The translations under genes and the position numbers were made by a program. From positions 62,001 to 126,000 of the forward strand of contig KL197712.1 of assembly GCA_000697665.1 (NCBI GenBank): a stretch of DNA of 64,000 nt, in the 5' to 3' direction. This DNA is from Jaapia argillacea MUCL 33604 (taxonomy: Eukaryota > Basidiomycota > Agaricomycetes > Jaapiales > Jaapiaceae). Below the pieces are notes generated by a model. The model was not told the origin of the DNA, did not search any database, and was given only the letters and a program-made list of their open reading frames with translations. Of the stretch, positions 11,732 to 22,690 are shown piece after piece; within the stretch, counting starts at the first letter, position 1; each line of letters begins with the position of its first letter.

Positions 11732-13372
11732 TCAGTTATTCCCTTCTTCTTCCAACACCCTCATAAACCCCTCCCGAAACCCAGAAACGAACTCACCAAG
11801 TCCATCATCAATCGCACCCTCACCCCAAGTAACACCCACACAAACCCCTCCCTCCCCATCCCCCACCACGTTCAATTTCATAGCCGAACCGGCGATAGTA
11901 TCACACTGAGCAAAATGGATGCTGCGGATCTCCCATGAAGGTCCAGGTTGTGTGTCACCGGGTGAGAAAGAACGAGTTGGTGACTCCAAGCGAGAAGGGG
12001 GAAAGAATGAACCAAGGTTGGATATCACGAACCCAACCTCACGTTTCTTGCCCATTTTACCCTTGAAAAACCCTTCAAAATCACCAAAAAGGAACTTGAG
12101 TAGCCCAACTTGTTCACGACATTTGGACCTGGTGGAGCGGATTGAAGAGGTTAAGCTTGTCGCGGAAGCCCAGAATGTGGCGAAAGATGGGTTGGAGGAG
12201 GGGGGAGATGGGGAGATTTGGGAGGGAGGCTTGGGAGTTGGATTGTCGTTAGAGAGAGACTCCGGAGCCTCATGAATTTGAAAGTCCGGTATCGGTGAGG
12301 AGAGTCTGAAGGGCAGAGAGGAGCGGAATGGGGTGTAGGTGTGAAAGGTCGATACCTCAACGCACATGGCATCAGGTGAAGTTCGCGTAAAGGACCGAAG
12401 AGAGATAGGTATGGCGGTAGATATCCATTTATATCCCTTCGACCTTCTCTCCTCCTCTCCCTTCCTAGGCCGAGCGCTTTCAGATCCCTGCCGACCCATA
12501 ACGAGTTCCGCAAGAACCGACACCGCCAACTCATGAAAAGCACTCGTAATCGTCGCTCCATGATCCCTACACATCTTCTTAAACCTCTTAATCTCAGAAA
12601 CCGAGAACTCCAAGAACCGGACGTTGACTTTCAATGTCCCATTAAAAGCCACTGGATTTCCCGTCCAAGAGGAAGCACCGCGCGTCCAGGATTTAGGTGC
12701 GTATAACGAGAAGAGGGTACCGAGGACGGTCTTTAGGGATGGGGAAGTCGGAGTTAAGCTTTCCACCGGAGGTATGAGGGTGATATTGGTGGGGACGTGA
12801 ATGATAGTCGTATCATCCGAGTCTGAGATGTGATTGGCGTTCAAGGCCTCCAAAAGACATCGATGAAAAGCCACCCCACTCATCCCATCCCCAATCCCAT
12901 GATGATACGCAAAAACCACCGTCCCACACCTCTTCAAAACAACCAATCTCCATAACGGCAACACAGTAGAACTCGTATCGAATCCCTTCGCTAGTTGATC
13001 CTCAGCGATTCGGCGCAAAGTTTGAGGCTCAGGCTCGTCCTCTATGAAGTGGACGATGAGGGATAGGTCGATAGAGGGTAAGCGGGAGAAGATGGGGTTG
13101 TGAGTTTGGTCGCCTGTTAGGTGGACGCCGAGTGCTGCGTGGGTGTGAATGAGATGGGCGAGGGCTGGGAAGAGGATGGATGGTGTGAGGGTGCCGGGGG
13201 AGGGGGAGTGGTACTGTGCTGCAAGGACGACGCACGAGTCGAACCCTACATGGTGCCTTGTTACGTGGTATCTTTCTAATAGATCTAGTGCGGGTTAGGA
13301 TGAGGATTGAATGTTGAAAACGAAGGGGTATTCACCTGCTGGTCGAATCTCTCCATGAATCCTGGGAGCCAT
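11732..13372 (-). CDS. alcohol-acetyltransferase-type acyltransferase, copy A (526 aa)
   Basis: Two exons, 13336..13372 (37 nt) and 11732..13275, join in phase 1. The protein opens RYHVTRHHVGFDSCVV and carries the catalytic HHxxxDG motif as HHGIGDG at about 137-143, followed by MSG and a second conserved His; FDTSS-LPLWRLVVL precedes it. This is the pattern of the AATase family (Pfam PF07247), relatives of BAHD and condensation domains, which move an acyl group from CoA to an alcohol or amine. The C-terminus holds ISNLGSF and GVTWGEGAIDDG, the latter replacing the DFGWG-like motif of BAHD enzymes. A paralogue with the same intron position and phase lies 590 bp upstream on the same strand. Acceptor and donor are unknown. 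A TATA-like sequence lies about 50 bp upstream of the start. Confidence 0.85.
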
Positions 13373-13417
13373 CTCATGAGAATCTCGTTCTACCCATCCA
13401 CACGAGTAGATCTATCT

Positions 13418-13428
13418 TATTATTATAC
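13418..13428 (-). promoter_or_regulatory. TATA-like element of acyltransferase A
   Basis: On the minus strand the bases read TATAATAATA, about 50 bp before the start codon at 13372. Spacing to a transcription start is plausible but untested. Confidence 0.4.
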
Positions 13429-13961
13429 CCACCGCCGAGAACCCTCCGCAGCCCTGCGTATCGCAGGTCCGGGTATAAATCAGATCATCCCTCAAGCCAC
13501 GACCACTTGGAGGATAGCTTAGCTGCGCCGCTAGGGACCGTGGACTTCGTTCCCGGCTCGGATACGCGAGTAGCGAGAAATCAGGTGCGACAGGATATTA
13601 TAAGCCGTAGTCGGGGTATGCGTGTATCAGAGGTGTCCTCGTAGTACAGTCCAAGGGTCGTCTGTGGATTTTGCAGGAGGGACGACGTTACAATGACACT
13701 TAGTGGACAAACTGACGGGGAGCGACAAGGGCGTGAATACACTAGTCAAGGTATTTCATAGAGGTTGCGAAATAGATCGTGGACTTATGACGGCGTCTCT
13801 TATACACAGAATCCAAGGGCGAGCAATGGTCTATGCGGAGCAATATAGAGTTCTGCGAGTTATATCCAGCAACCCCGCCTCATTGATATTCTACTCAAAC
13901 TCCCTGCCGTATGGCGGGAGGAAAGTGGAGACCCAAAGGCCTTATCATTTAACGACCTCCA

Positions 13962-15533
13962 TCACACCTCCACCCCTCCCCCCAAAACAAACGCAAACGC
14001 CTCCCTAAAACGCCTCACAAACTCCTCCCCTAGCCCCTCCCCCCAGCTAACCCCAACATTAACACCACCCAACCCATCTCCTACAACGTTCATCTTGAGC
14101 GCTGCCCCGCAGACTACGTCGTTTTGTGTGAAGTATACTTTGTGGATTTGCCATTGGGTAGAAGGTTGGGTTGGACAGGGAACAGTGGTGGGAGAGGTAG
14201 TGGTGGGAGGAGAGGGAGCGGTGGTAGGAGAGGGAGACAAAGAACCAACATTGGACAACTCCAACCCTCCCTCCCGTTTCTTCCCAACTTTATCTCTGAA
14301 AAACCCTTCATAATCCCCGAAAAGAAACTTCAACAAGCCTGTTTCTTGACGGCTTCGAGCCTTATTTTCTTTGAGCTTTTGGGATAAGATGCGGGCTTGG
14401 GACCAGAATGCAGTTAGGTCGTGGGTGGGATTCGGAGTGTCTTTACATGGCAGAGATGCAGAAGCGGGAAGGGGGAGGGGAAGATATGAATGGAGAGGGG
14501 TATATGTGTGGTATGCTGAAACGTGATCGCACATGGCGTCGGGTGAGGTCTTGGTAAAAGAACGGAGGGAGATCGGGATATATATCGATATATATTTATA
14601 TCTCTTCCCTTTCTTCATCGATCCAACGACAGATGCAGAGTTAACGTCGTCGTCAGAGCTATCGAGGAGACTCGCGAGAGCTGATACTGCCAAGGCGTGA
14701 AAAGCTGCAGTGAGAGTCGTTCCATGTTCCCTACACATCTTCTTGAATTGTGTGATATCAGAAGGTGTGAATTCGATAAACTTGATGTTGATTCTGAGAG
14801 AACCGGAATAAGAAACGGGGGTTCCTGTCCAAGCAGATACACGGCGTGTCCAGGACGTGGGGGCGTATAGGTTGAAGATGGTTTTGAACAGTTTCGTCGG
14901 AGATGGAGAGGTGGGTGTCAGATGTTCGAGAGGAGGTACCAGGGTTATGTTTGTGGGAACTTGGACGATGGTATCAGAAGTGAAGGTGAAGGGTGTGTTG
15001 AGAGCGGCGAGGAGACCCCGATGAAAAGCAAGTCCACTCATCCCATCCCCAATGGCATGATGATACGCGAAAAAGACCAGACCGTTCGGTAGGACGACCA
15101 ACCTCCACAACGGTAACACGTTGGAGCTTGTATCGAAGGCCTTTGAGAGTTGATCCTCAGCAACTTGTTGCAAGGTGTGCTCTTCCTGTACAAACTGTAC
15201 GACGAGGGATAGGTCGATAGAGGGTAAGCGGGAGAAGGCGGGGTTGTGAAAGAGGTCGCCTGTTAGGTGAACGCTGAGTGCTGCGTGGGTGTGGATGAGG
15301 TGCGCGAGGGCTGGGAAGAGGGTTAATGGGCCGAGGGTGCCGGAGGAGGAGTGGTACTGTGCTGCTACGAGGACGCACGAGTCGAAGCCGAGGTGATGCC
15401 TTGTTATATGGTATCGTTCCATCCGTCCTGGTTCCATGGGTCAGCACACGAAGTCCACATACAGGAAGATCACGAGAAAATGCTCAAGCAGCTCACCTGC
15501 TCGCCGGATTTCAGCGTCTTTTCTGGCTGCCAT
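13962..15533 (-). CDS. alcohol-acetyltransferase-type acyltransferase, copy B (500 aa)
   Basis: Exons 15497..15533 (37 nt) and 13962..15427 join in phase 1, exactly as in copy A. HHAIGDGMSG lies at about 135-144. The N-terminus (ERYHITRHHLGFDSC) and the block AEDQLSKAFDTSS-LPLWRLVVLP closely follow copy A; the C-terminus ends NVGVSWGEG...REAFAFVL. Divergence is largest in the linker between the two subdomains (about residues 255-300) and in a Thr/Pro-rich stretch at about 415-440. The pair arose by tandem duplication after the intron was in place, and both copies are open, so both are probably functional. Same family caveats as copy A: substrate cannot be read from sequence. Confidence 0.85.
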
Positions 15534-15849
15534 CTCTACCAGCACCTGCAGTCAGAAACCCACCAACAAGAATTTATTACCCCAGCAAGCGGGCCGCAGC
15601 AGAGACCATAGTGACCAGCAAGATATCCGAGTCGGGACCTATTGTCCAGCCAACGCAGCAACCCTCAGCGTGTCCGCCCAGTGCACAGCCACCACAGCTT
15701 GCCCGTCCTCACTAACTGGGGCTCGACAGTAATACCTGGACGCCTTCAGTTCACGCAAGGAGGCAACGCTCACCTGCTCGTCAAATTTTGGTTCCGTTTT
15801 TACTTGCCATCTCTTGGGGGGTTATTCAGAACTGACCGAGAATTTATTC
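15534..15849. other. spacer between acyltransferase B and the kinase
   Basis: It contains one member of a degenerate direct repeat (15669..15758). No gene is recognised; part could be 5' leader of the kinase. Confidence 0.4.
15669..15758 (+). repeat. about 90-bp degenerate direct repeat, copy 1 (upstream of kinase)
   Basis: Pairs with 18124..18207; about 80% identity over the central 55 bp, weaker beyond. In one frame both copies translate alike (SAQ-TATTA-PSSLT), and most of the differences in that core are at third codon positions, which suggests it was once protein-coding. Confidence 0.55.
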
Positions 15850-17870
15850 ATGCCAATCAATCCCCGTTATTTTGTTGATGTCGATGGAACGTTGGAGCCT
15901 GGAGGACAATGGTCGAATGTACTCGCGCCCACCTATCAGAGCTATGGTGTTTCTCCTCGAAACTCCCCTGACATGGAACAACCTTCCGGTTTTCCTGAAG
16001 CATCGGTCACCGCCGAGGACAACGGCGGCTCCAGCCTTGACCCATCCCATACGCCTTTCGTGCCTTTCTCCCAACCACCTGCTCTCGGCCATGGCGAAGT
16101 CTCCTCAAGAGGAGTTGACAGATCCATCGATCTCAGTGATCTTGTCGTGATTGTTAGAGGCCCATTGCGTGGTGGGTCGACATGCGAGCTTTACGCTGGT
16201 GAACTCAGTAGAAATGAGGAGAGGAAAGAAAAAGTTGCGATGAAGCAACTCAGAGTATTTTTGAACTGGAGTGATGAACAACGAGACCTGGCGACCACGG
16301 TCCGTCACAACCATCTCTCTAGCCATTCTTCTCTCTTGTTAAAGTCGATGTATTGTCAGCTCTTTCACAGAGAAGTGAAGATATGGTCACGATTTGACCA
16401 TCCTCACATACTGCCCTTCTACGGATATGCAGTCATTGACGAAGCTCGTTATTTCCTAATCTCTCCTTGGGCTGTAAACGGGAATATCATGGAATACTTG
16501 GAACGGTTTCCGGCCACTGATCGGTCTGTATTAGTTTGTATCTTCTTCCGTCACCCTCACACAAGTCCGACACCTTTCACCGCTAGATCTTACAAATCGC
16601 AGATGCTTTGGTATACCTTCACAATCGAGATGAATGTGCTTACATCCATGGAGACCTTAAGGGTGTGAGTGCCGCAGATATCCCTGCCCGCCATTTCTCC
16701 ATAAGAATTCCCTTGTTTGCCACCAGGATAACATTCTCATCTCGGAAGAGGGAAAAGCTCTCGTCTGTGACTTTGGACTCACCCGTCGCGTGGAACTGGT
16801 AGCATCGATGACGGCCACGCCATCTGGGGTATCTGGTCTTGGACATATCCGTTTCTCTGCGCCTGAGCTCTTTCAATCTGCGAGGCCGACACGGGAGAGT
16901 GATGTGTTTGCCTTTGGATGTTTAGCTATTCAGGTTTGGGTTATCTGCGTTTCTTCTCCTGTAGAGACTGACAATTGGGCTCTTTCGTGTTTGATGTTAG
17001 ATATTTACCGGCCAGCAGCCATACAACCATCTTACGACTGACCTTCAAGTCTTGAGGGCTGTTTCAGATGGTGATATCCCACTTCGGCCAATTGATTTGA
17101 CTGATACTTGGTGGGATTTGATCGCTAGTTGTTTGGAATGGTACCCTTCCCTCAGGCCCAGTATGGCTGAGATTGTGGATATCTTGATGAATGACAGATT
17201 GGATGTGATGTATGTTACCTTTCTTCTGACGGTCTGATTTCTTTGTCTTGCCAATCCTTCTGGTTTAGTGACACGATTATGCCGACTACTATGCACAGCA
17301 CATCTATTTCCAGTTATGAATTCGATCCTGATGGGTATGGCACTCGGGGACTTCCTATTGTGATCGGTATTATTGACCAACTTGGACAGGAATATCAACT
17401 TTTATGGTACTCCTCCACCACAAGAACCCCCGCCCCTCTCACCTCGATCTGCCTGGCGAGCCGTACGACCACGCCGCAACAGGCGTGCAGCAGCGCCGCC
17501 TCCGCCTCTGGATACACGCCCGTGGACCTCTTGGCGACGTGAGCTCCCTCTTGGATGTCCATTGTAATTGTTTACAGCTTTCAACTCTTTAGCTGACCCC
17601 AATTTCATGCCCACCCCCAGCCCCACTGGAGGGGTCTCGTTGCTTGTTCCTGCACGTACAAGTCCTGGTCCCTGGGCGCCGAGGAGCCCACATGAACCTC
17701 CGGATACACTCCCGTGGATGACTTGGCACCGTGAGCTCCTTCTTAGATGTCCTCTGCACTTGCTTACAGGCTTCAACCCCTTAGCTGACCCCAATTATAT
17801 GCCCAGCCCTCCGCCTAGAGATTCGGACTTGCTCCCTTTCATTCCAATTACTTCCCCTAGTCTTGATTAA
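15850..17870 (+). CDS. protein kinase, tyrosine-kinase-like type, with Pro-rich duplicated tail (528 aa)
   Basis: Nine exons join in phase: 15850..16299, 16360..16533, 16587..16664, 16727..16933, 17001..17209, 17269..17334, 17390..17538, 17578..17730, 17770..17870. A Ser/Pro-rich head of about 90 residues precedes the kinase domain: a Gly-rich loop (GPLRGGSTCELYAG), the ATP-site Lys in VAMKQLR, the catalytic loop HGDLKGDN (HGD instead of HRD, frequent in fungal kinases of this type), DFG in CDFGLTR, and APELFQ. It therefore looks catalytically competent. The end of exon 2 is uncertain by 6 nt. After the domain comes EFDPDGN and a Pro/Arg-rich tail with two copies of a WxxWxx/F-N-LADPN-MP module. 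An upstream in-frame ATG at 15814 would add 12 residues. Agaricomycete genomes hold many such kinases; the target is unknown. Confidence 0.8.
17490..17816 (+). repeat. tandem duplication of an exon-intron unit, period 192 bp
   Basis: The donor at 17538/17539 and the acceptor at 17577/17578 recur exactly 192 bp later at 17730/17731 and 17769/17770. Both introns are 39 bp and similar in sequence (gtgagctcc...ttacag); both flanking exon ends match (CCGTGGA...TGG, then TTCAAC..CTTAGCTGACCCC). The duplication kept the frame because exon 8 is 153 nt. Confidence 0.85.
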
Positions 17871-18255
17871 TCACATCTTCTGGCTGGTGGTAGTATCCTT
17901 TAGCAGACCTTTCAATAGTAACCTTGTATCCAGCTTCACTCCGTCCCAATCATGTACTATGTAGCCAGGACACTCCTGTAGATAAAGGTTTGGGTGAGGA
18001 ACTCACTGCGGCGGAAGGACACGAAGGTGTAGGTGATACGTCAGTATGTGCATCAGCTCACCCATGGTCCGACGACATAACTGCCCATAACTTGTCCCGG
18101 GCACGACAAGCCGGGGTCCTAAACGCGTCCGCCCAGGACACAGCCACCACAGCTTACCCATCCTCGCTGACTGCGGCGCGGTACCTAGACACCTTCGAAT
18201 CACTGCAGATGATACCCGTAAAGCGCTCCTGCGATCTCCTGTTCTAATTATCAAA
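17871..18255. other. spacer between kinase and PB1/ZZ gene
   Basis: Contains the second member of the degenerate direct repeat (18124..18207). Otherwise it is the 3' flank of the kinase and the promoter region of the next gene. Confidence 0.4.
18124..18207 (+). repeat. about 90-bp degenerate direct repeat, copy 2 (downstream of kinase)
   Basis: Partner of 15669..15758; the two copies flank the kinase gene at about 2.45 kb spacing. Confidence 0.55.
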
Positions 18256-21200
18256 ATGTCCGCCTACTCCGTGTCGCAGCGAGATTATGACTCCATGCAA
18301 GGAAGAGCCGACAGACCTCTCGTCGTCAAATGTACTTTTGATAGATGGAATAAACGGATCACCTTTGCCAGTGCTCGAAATTGTTCTTACGATCTCTTGA
18401 GGGATAAAGTGCGTTTCTAATTCGCTTCCTATCGTCCCTACAACCCATAGGTCCTCACACATCCCTTCACCTCCTCAGATCGAACAATGTTTCTCCCTCT
18501 CAGCAACTTCCTACGTCCTCTCCTACAAAGACGATGACGGAGAAGTCACAGACATCACAACCGAATCAGACCTAACAGAAGCAATCGCCTACTTCCAAGC
18601 AGGCTCCGACGACCCCCCTCTCTCCTCAGCAGCATCCATCCTCTCCGGCCGTTCCTTCGGATCCAAAAAGATAACATTACGAGTCCAGATTAACGTCGAT
18701 TATGACGGGCCTAGTTTGAGTGATACTTCTAGTTTGGCGAGTATGGACGAGTATCGGACGAGAAGCAAGAGTGAGATCTCTTTATCGTTTAGTGCAGCTG
18801 GGAGTGGGATTAGTGCCGGTGGGGCGCAGAGTTTACCGCCCGATGACGATTCGGTTACTATCAGTTCGAGGGATACGGGTGTATCGGGTGAGGAGAGTAC
18901 ACCTGCTCTTACGCCTGACGATACCTCACAAGATACCCTTGAAGAGTATGAGTTCGTTAGGGAGGGAAGTACCTCCTCAGGCCACGACGTTCGATCACTC
19001 TCCGGTACGTCCCTCCCACCTGCCCTCCCCGAACCCAACACCGACCACCCACCAACAGACATATACAACCAAGCCCAAACCCGCTTCCCGGTAAACCCTT
19101 CAACCCTCTTCCACCCCCCACCCCTCCTCCCCTCCCCACCCGCCGATACCGCCCTCCCAATGTCCCAAACATCCCGAGGAGCAGCATGGCTTAGAGACCA
19201 AAACGCTCGCACCATCAAAGCAATGCTAGGAGCTCTACCTGCTCCTTCCGATACCGAACCCTCCGATACCAGCTCTATCAGTTTGAGCGCTAGTGGATCT
19301 GAAGGTGTTGGCGGCGGCGGTGGTTCTGAAGGTGTTGGAGAAGGCTCAGTTAGCCTTGGAGAAGGTTCACTTGACCTTGAAGAGGGTTCACTTGACCTTG
19401 AAGAAGGCTCGCTTAACCTTGAAGAAGACTCGATCGGCTTGGGCGAAGGATCCATCCCTTCGAATCCATTCACTGAAGGCGAAGGTGAACTAGCCCTGGA
19501 ACGGGATCCCCGCGGCAAATATTACTACGCATATATGTCAAGTAACGGCAGCCAGAGCCACGATTCGGGATACGATGACAGTTTGAGTGTTACGTATGAC
19601 ACTGAGAGTCGGTCGGAGCACGTACGTCGAGCTGGAGGGAGTGGGACGAGTGGTTGGGTTCAACGAGGAGTTGAGAGGGAGAAGGAGCGGGAGCGGGTGA
19701 ATAAACCTAGTCCGAGTTACGCCTCTCATTCCGAACCGACTTTGGCCAAAGGTTATCAAGGAACCATCCATCCCGAAATCCCTCCAGAAGTCTTACAATT
19801 CCTGCCTATCACACCTCCCCCACCAGAAGAGATTACCACATGTTCGGAATGTGGAGTCTTGCTCGATTCTATCCGATATGTCTGTTCCACTTGTGGGGAG
19901 AAGAAACCTGACGTTCCTGGGTCTACTAATTCCAGTCCGACGATATACACTAACCGACATCCCTCTTCCTCCTTCGAGAAAGAGAAAGGCAAGACTAAAG
20001 AAGAAGAAATTTCACCATTCGATGATGATGATGTGGAACTAGTAGCTTACCCACCACATGGCCATCGGACACCAACAACACCCTCAACAAATTCGTCCCG
20101 CACATTCGTAGCAGAGCCTCTTTCGGTCCCTTGGTGTAATCGTTCATGCAAGAACTTATCTCCCAGTACGACGGGTTTAGGAACAGGGACGACCCCACCA
20201 AAACCTCTCCCCCCACTCCCTCCTTTGCACCTCTCCACCTCTCCCAACTTTTCTGATAGCTTACGCGTACCAGGGGGTATGGGCCTCTCACCTCGGAACC
20301 GTGCCGGTTCAGGCGGTTCGGGTTCGGGTTCAGGATCAGGATCAAGCGATAGTTTACCAAGCCCGAGCACGAATCAAGGATACGAGCTTTGTAGTGGGTG
20401 TATCGAATCGGCTGGTGTAACCCATGCTTTAGAAGCCACGTTCGCTCCCGGGTCCTCACCTGGTGGTTTCAGTATGAGAGGAAGTCCGGGGGGTTTTGGT
20501 ATTAGGGGGACTCCTGGAGGGTTGAGTGCGAGTCCAGTTGGGGCGAGTGCGATGAGTAGTTCTCCGGGAGATTTGAGTCAGTGGAGGAGGTCTGCTCCGA
20601 AATTGAAGGGGACGTTGAGACATGCTTATTTGGAGAAGGCCTGGGGTCCCAGAGGTTGGGAGAACGTTGGTGAGTCTAGTTTATTTCGATTGTTTTTCGT
20701 CGATTTTGTTGACGAGGTGCGCGGTGTGTTGGACGTTGGGGTTGCAGAACAAGATACTTGCCGGAATGGCAAATGCTCGACTTGCAACGCTACCCTTGTC
20801 AACAAACGATACAAGTGTGCTTCGTGTCAGAACTTTAACATTTGCATAGCTTGTTATGGGTGCGTTCTTCCCCGTCCTACCCATATTCCATCTCTCTCTC
20901 GAATCGGTTATTTCATCCGATCTGACCTTGGCAATGTGTGGTTTGCCTACCCCAAACAGACTAGTCCACGAGGTACACCCATCACACGCGTTCCTAGTAG
21001 TCCCAGACGTACCTTCGAGATCACATAGTGATTCGGAGATTATAATATCACCACCACCTGCTGCGGAAGTCGAGAATGGTGGCGAACCATGTGAGAATGA
21101 CAGTACTCTCCCCCACGCACTCCCTGACTTCGTTTTTGTTCAACCATAGCAATGAAACATCCCGGAGTCAAGTGCGCTCAGTGAGTCCCCTACCAACCCT

Positions 21201-22557
21201 TTGGAATATGGGGTAGTGCACTGAAGAGGTGTCTTTTTCTTCGTAAAAGTTGCTTGCAAGATATAGTTGGTGCCAGGTTCCACTGCGCAATCTGTGAATC
21301 AGTGGATATATGCGCCAACTGCGAGTCTGCGGGTTTGCCTGGGAACCTTGACTCCGCGGATGGCGGACACATCTCTTCTCACATCATGATCAAGGTCCGT
21401 CCGATTCCAAGGTTCCAACCATTCACATGAAGCCATTGATTGACTGGATCTTTGGTTAGATACCATTCCCGTTAGAAAGCACCGAAGTAGAGATCCAAAG
21501 TCGTCGAGCTCTCAACCTCTGGACAGGTCGTGACGCAGCCAGTGTTGGGTTCTCAATACCCCGATCTAGATCCAGAGCGGGTTCGATCGTTTCTTCTTAT
21601 GCGAGGACTGTAATTGGGTCGAGAAAGGACTCGGGGAATTCAACTTCAGCATTGGATCATCAGACGTTGTGTAATAATTGTGGGCAGGTGAGTTTTTTCC
21701 CCCGACTATCGCATTCTGCCATGTTGAAGGTTGTGTGGATGCCGATTTTGTTTACTCGTGATAGAACATTGTTGGGTTTAGGTATTATTGTGCGATGTGC
21801 CCGTCGTTCCCTGCTTCGTTCAACTTGGTGCGTTGTCACTTGCTTGCGTGTTCTCGAAGCTCTGGTTCCCTGACAAAGATTTCGTTTTGTAGTGTGCAAA
21901 TTGTGAAGTTCGGTCATATGCTGTACACGATCCCAATCACGTCTTCCTCAAGCTTCCTCGCCCTGTCGACCGACCTCTAGAAGCTGGAAGGTCCTTGCTA
22001 CCCCCATTGTGCGTGATCTCCTGCTTTCCCGCCTTGCTCGTATTGATCGGTACTTCGTAGGTATAAGCAACCTGTGGCATCAGCAAGCCCTTTCAACACT
22101 GCTGATCCGAAAGGTATGTTGTTCTCATTCCGAACCCTTCTTCCGACGTTCATTCCTCACATATCTACGTAGAGTATCTCAAGAATGTGGTCCACCCGTC
22201 TACATGGTGTGATCGCTGCATGACTCGGATTCAAGGAATTTGGTTCCGATGCGCTTACTGCGATAAAGACTTGTGTGACGATTGTGAGAAGACGGATACC
22301 CACGATAACACCCATTGTTTCCTCGTGTTCAAGTCACCGGTACGTGGATCATCTCCTTGGACGTCCACCTTGGCTTGGGCTGACATCGTGGCTCTTTCCC
22401 ATTCCTAGGTCGATATGCGGATTTTCAGGTACGTATTCCAGAATTCATACCTTTGTTCACGAGTAAACTCACAGCATTGTTCATCAGAAATGTTGCCGAT
22501 CTGGAAAACCCTACCGGGATGCGACCGATTATCCCTGGCCCCATATATTTCTCATAG
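18256..22557 (+). CDS. PB1 and multi-ZZ zinc-finger protein, NBR1-like (1155 aa)
   Basis: Thirteen exons join in phase: 18256..18408, 18479..20669, 20748..20859, 20960..21078, 21150..21180, 21250..21394, 21460..21687, 21765..21827, 21893..22008, 22061..22113, 22173..22339, 22409..22428, 22488..22557. Residues about 20-120 form a PB1 domain (VVKCTFDRWNKRITF; acidic OPCA stretch around DDDGEVTD). A long Ser/Gly/Pro-rich region follows. ZZ-type fingers then appear: a split one (C506/C509, C520/C523, then C689/C692 and H701), and compact ones near 791-835, 864-910, 985-1040 and 1075-1120. PB1 plus ZZ is the layout of selective-autophagy receptors NBR1/p62, which gather cargo by PB1 polymerisation. 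I see no FW or UBA domain, and no obvious Atg8-binding motif can be proven, so the autophagy role is inferred. Gene end converges on PHF5A, 133 bp apart. Confidence 0.85.
19335..19465 (+). repeat. 21-bp minisatellite inside the PB1/ZZ gene
   Basis: About six imperfect in-frame copies encode the heptad GSL(D/N)LEE and variants (GSVSLGE, DSIGLGE). It makes an acidic, leucine-spaced stretch between the PB1 domain and the zinc fingers. Confidence 0.8.
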
Positions 22558-22690
22558 TATCCCCGCTCAAGAGATTCTGATCTTCATCCAACATAATGTA
22601 GCCCATCTGGACGTTACTGGAATTAACGCAATAATGTATGACCACGGATTGTATAACAGAGCTATGCCCAGTGCCCCGTCGCTGATTAGC

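Noticed and set aside
17402-17794. A 130-aa minus-strand frame with an internal repeat
   Set aside because: It is the antisense shadow of the duplicated exon-intron unit in the kinase tail.
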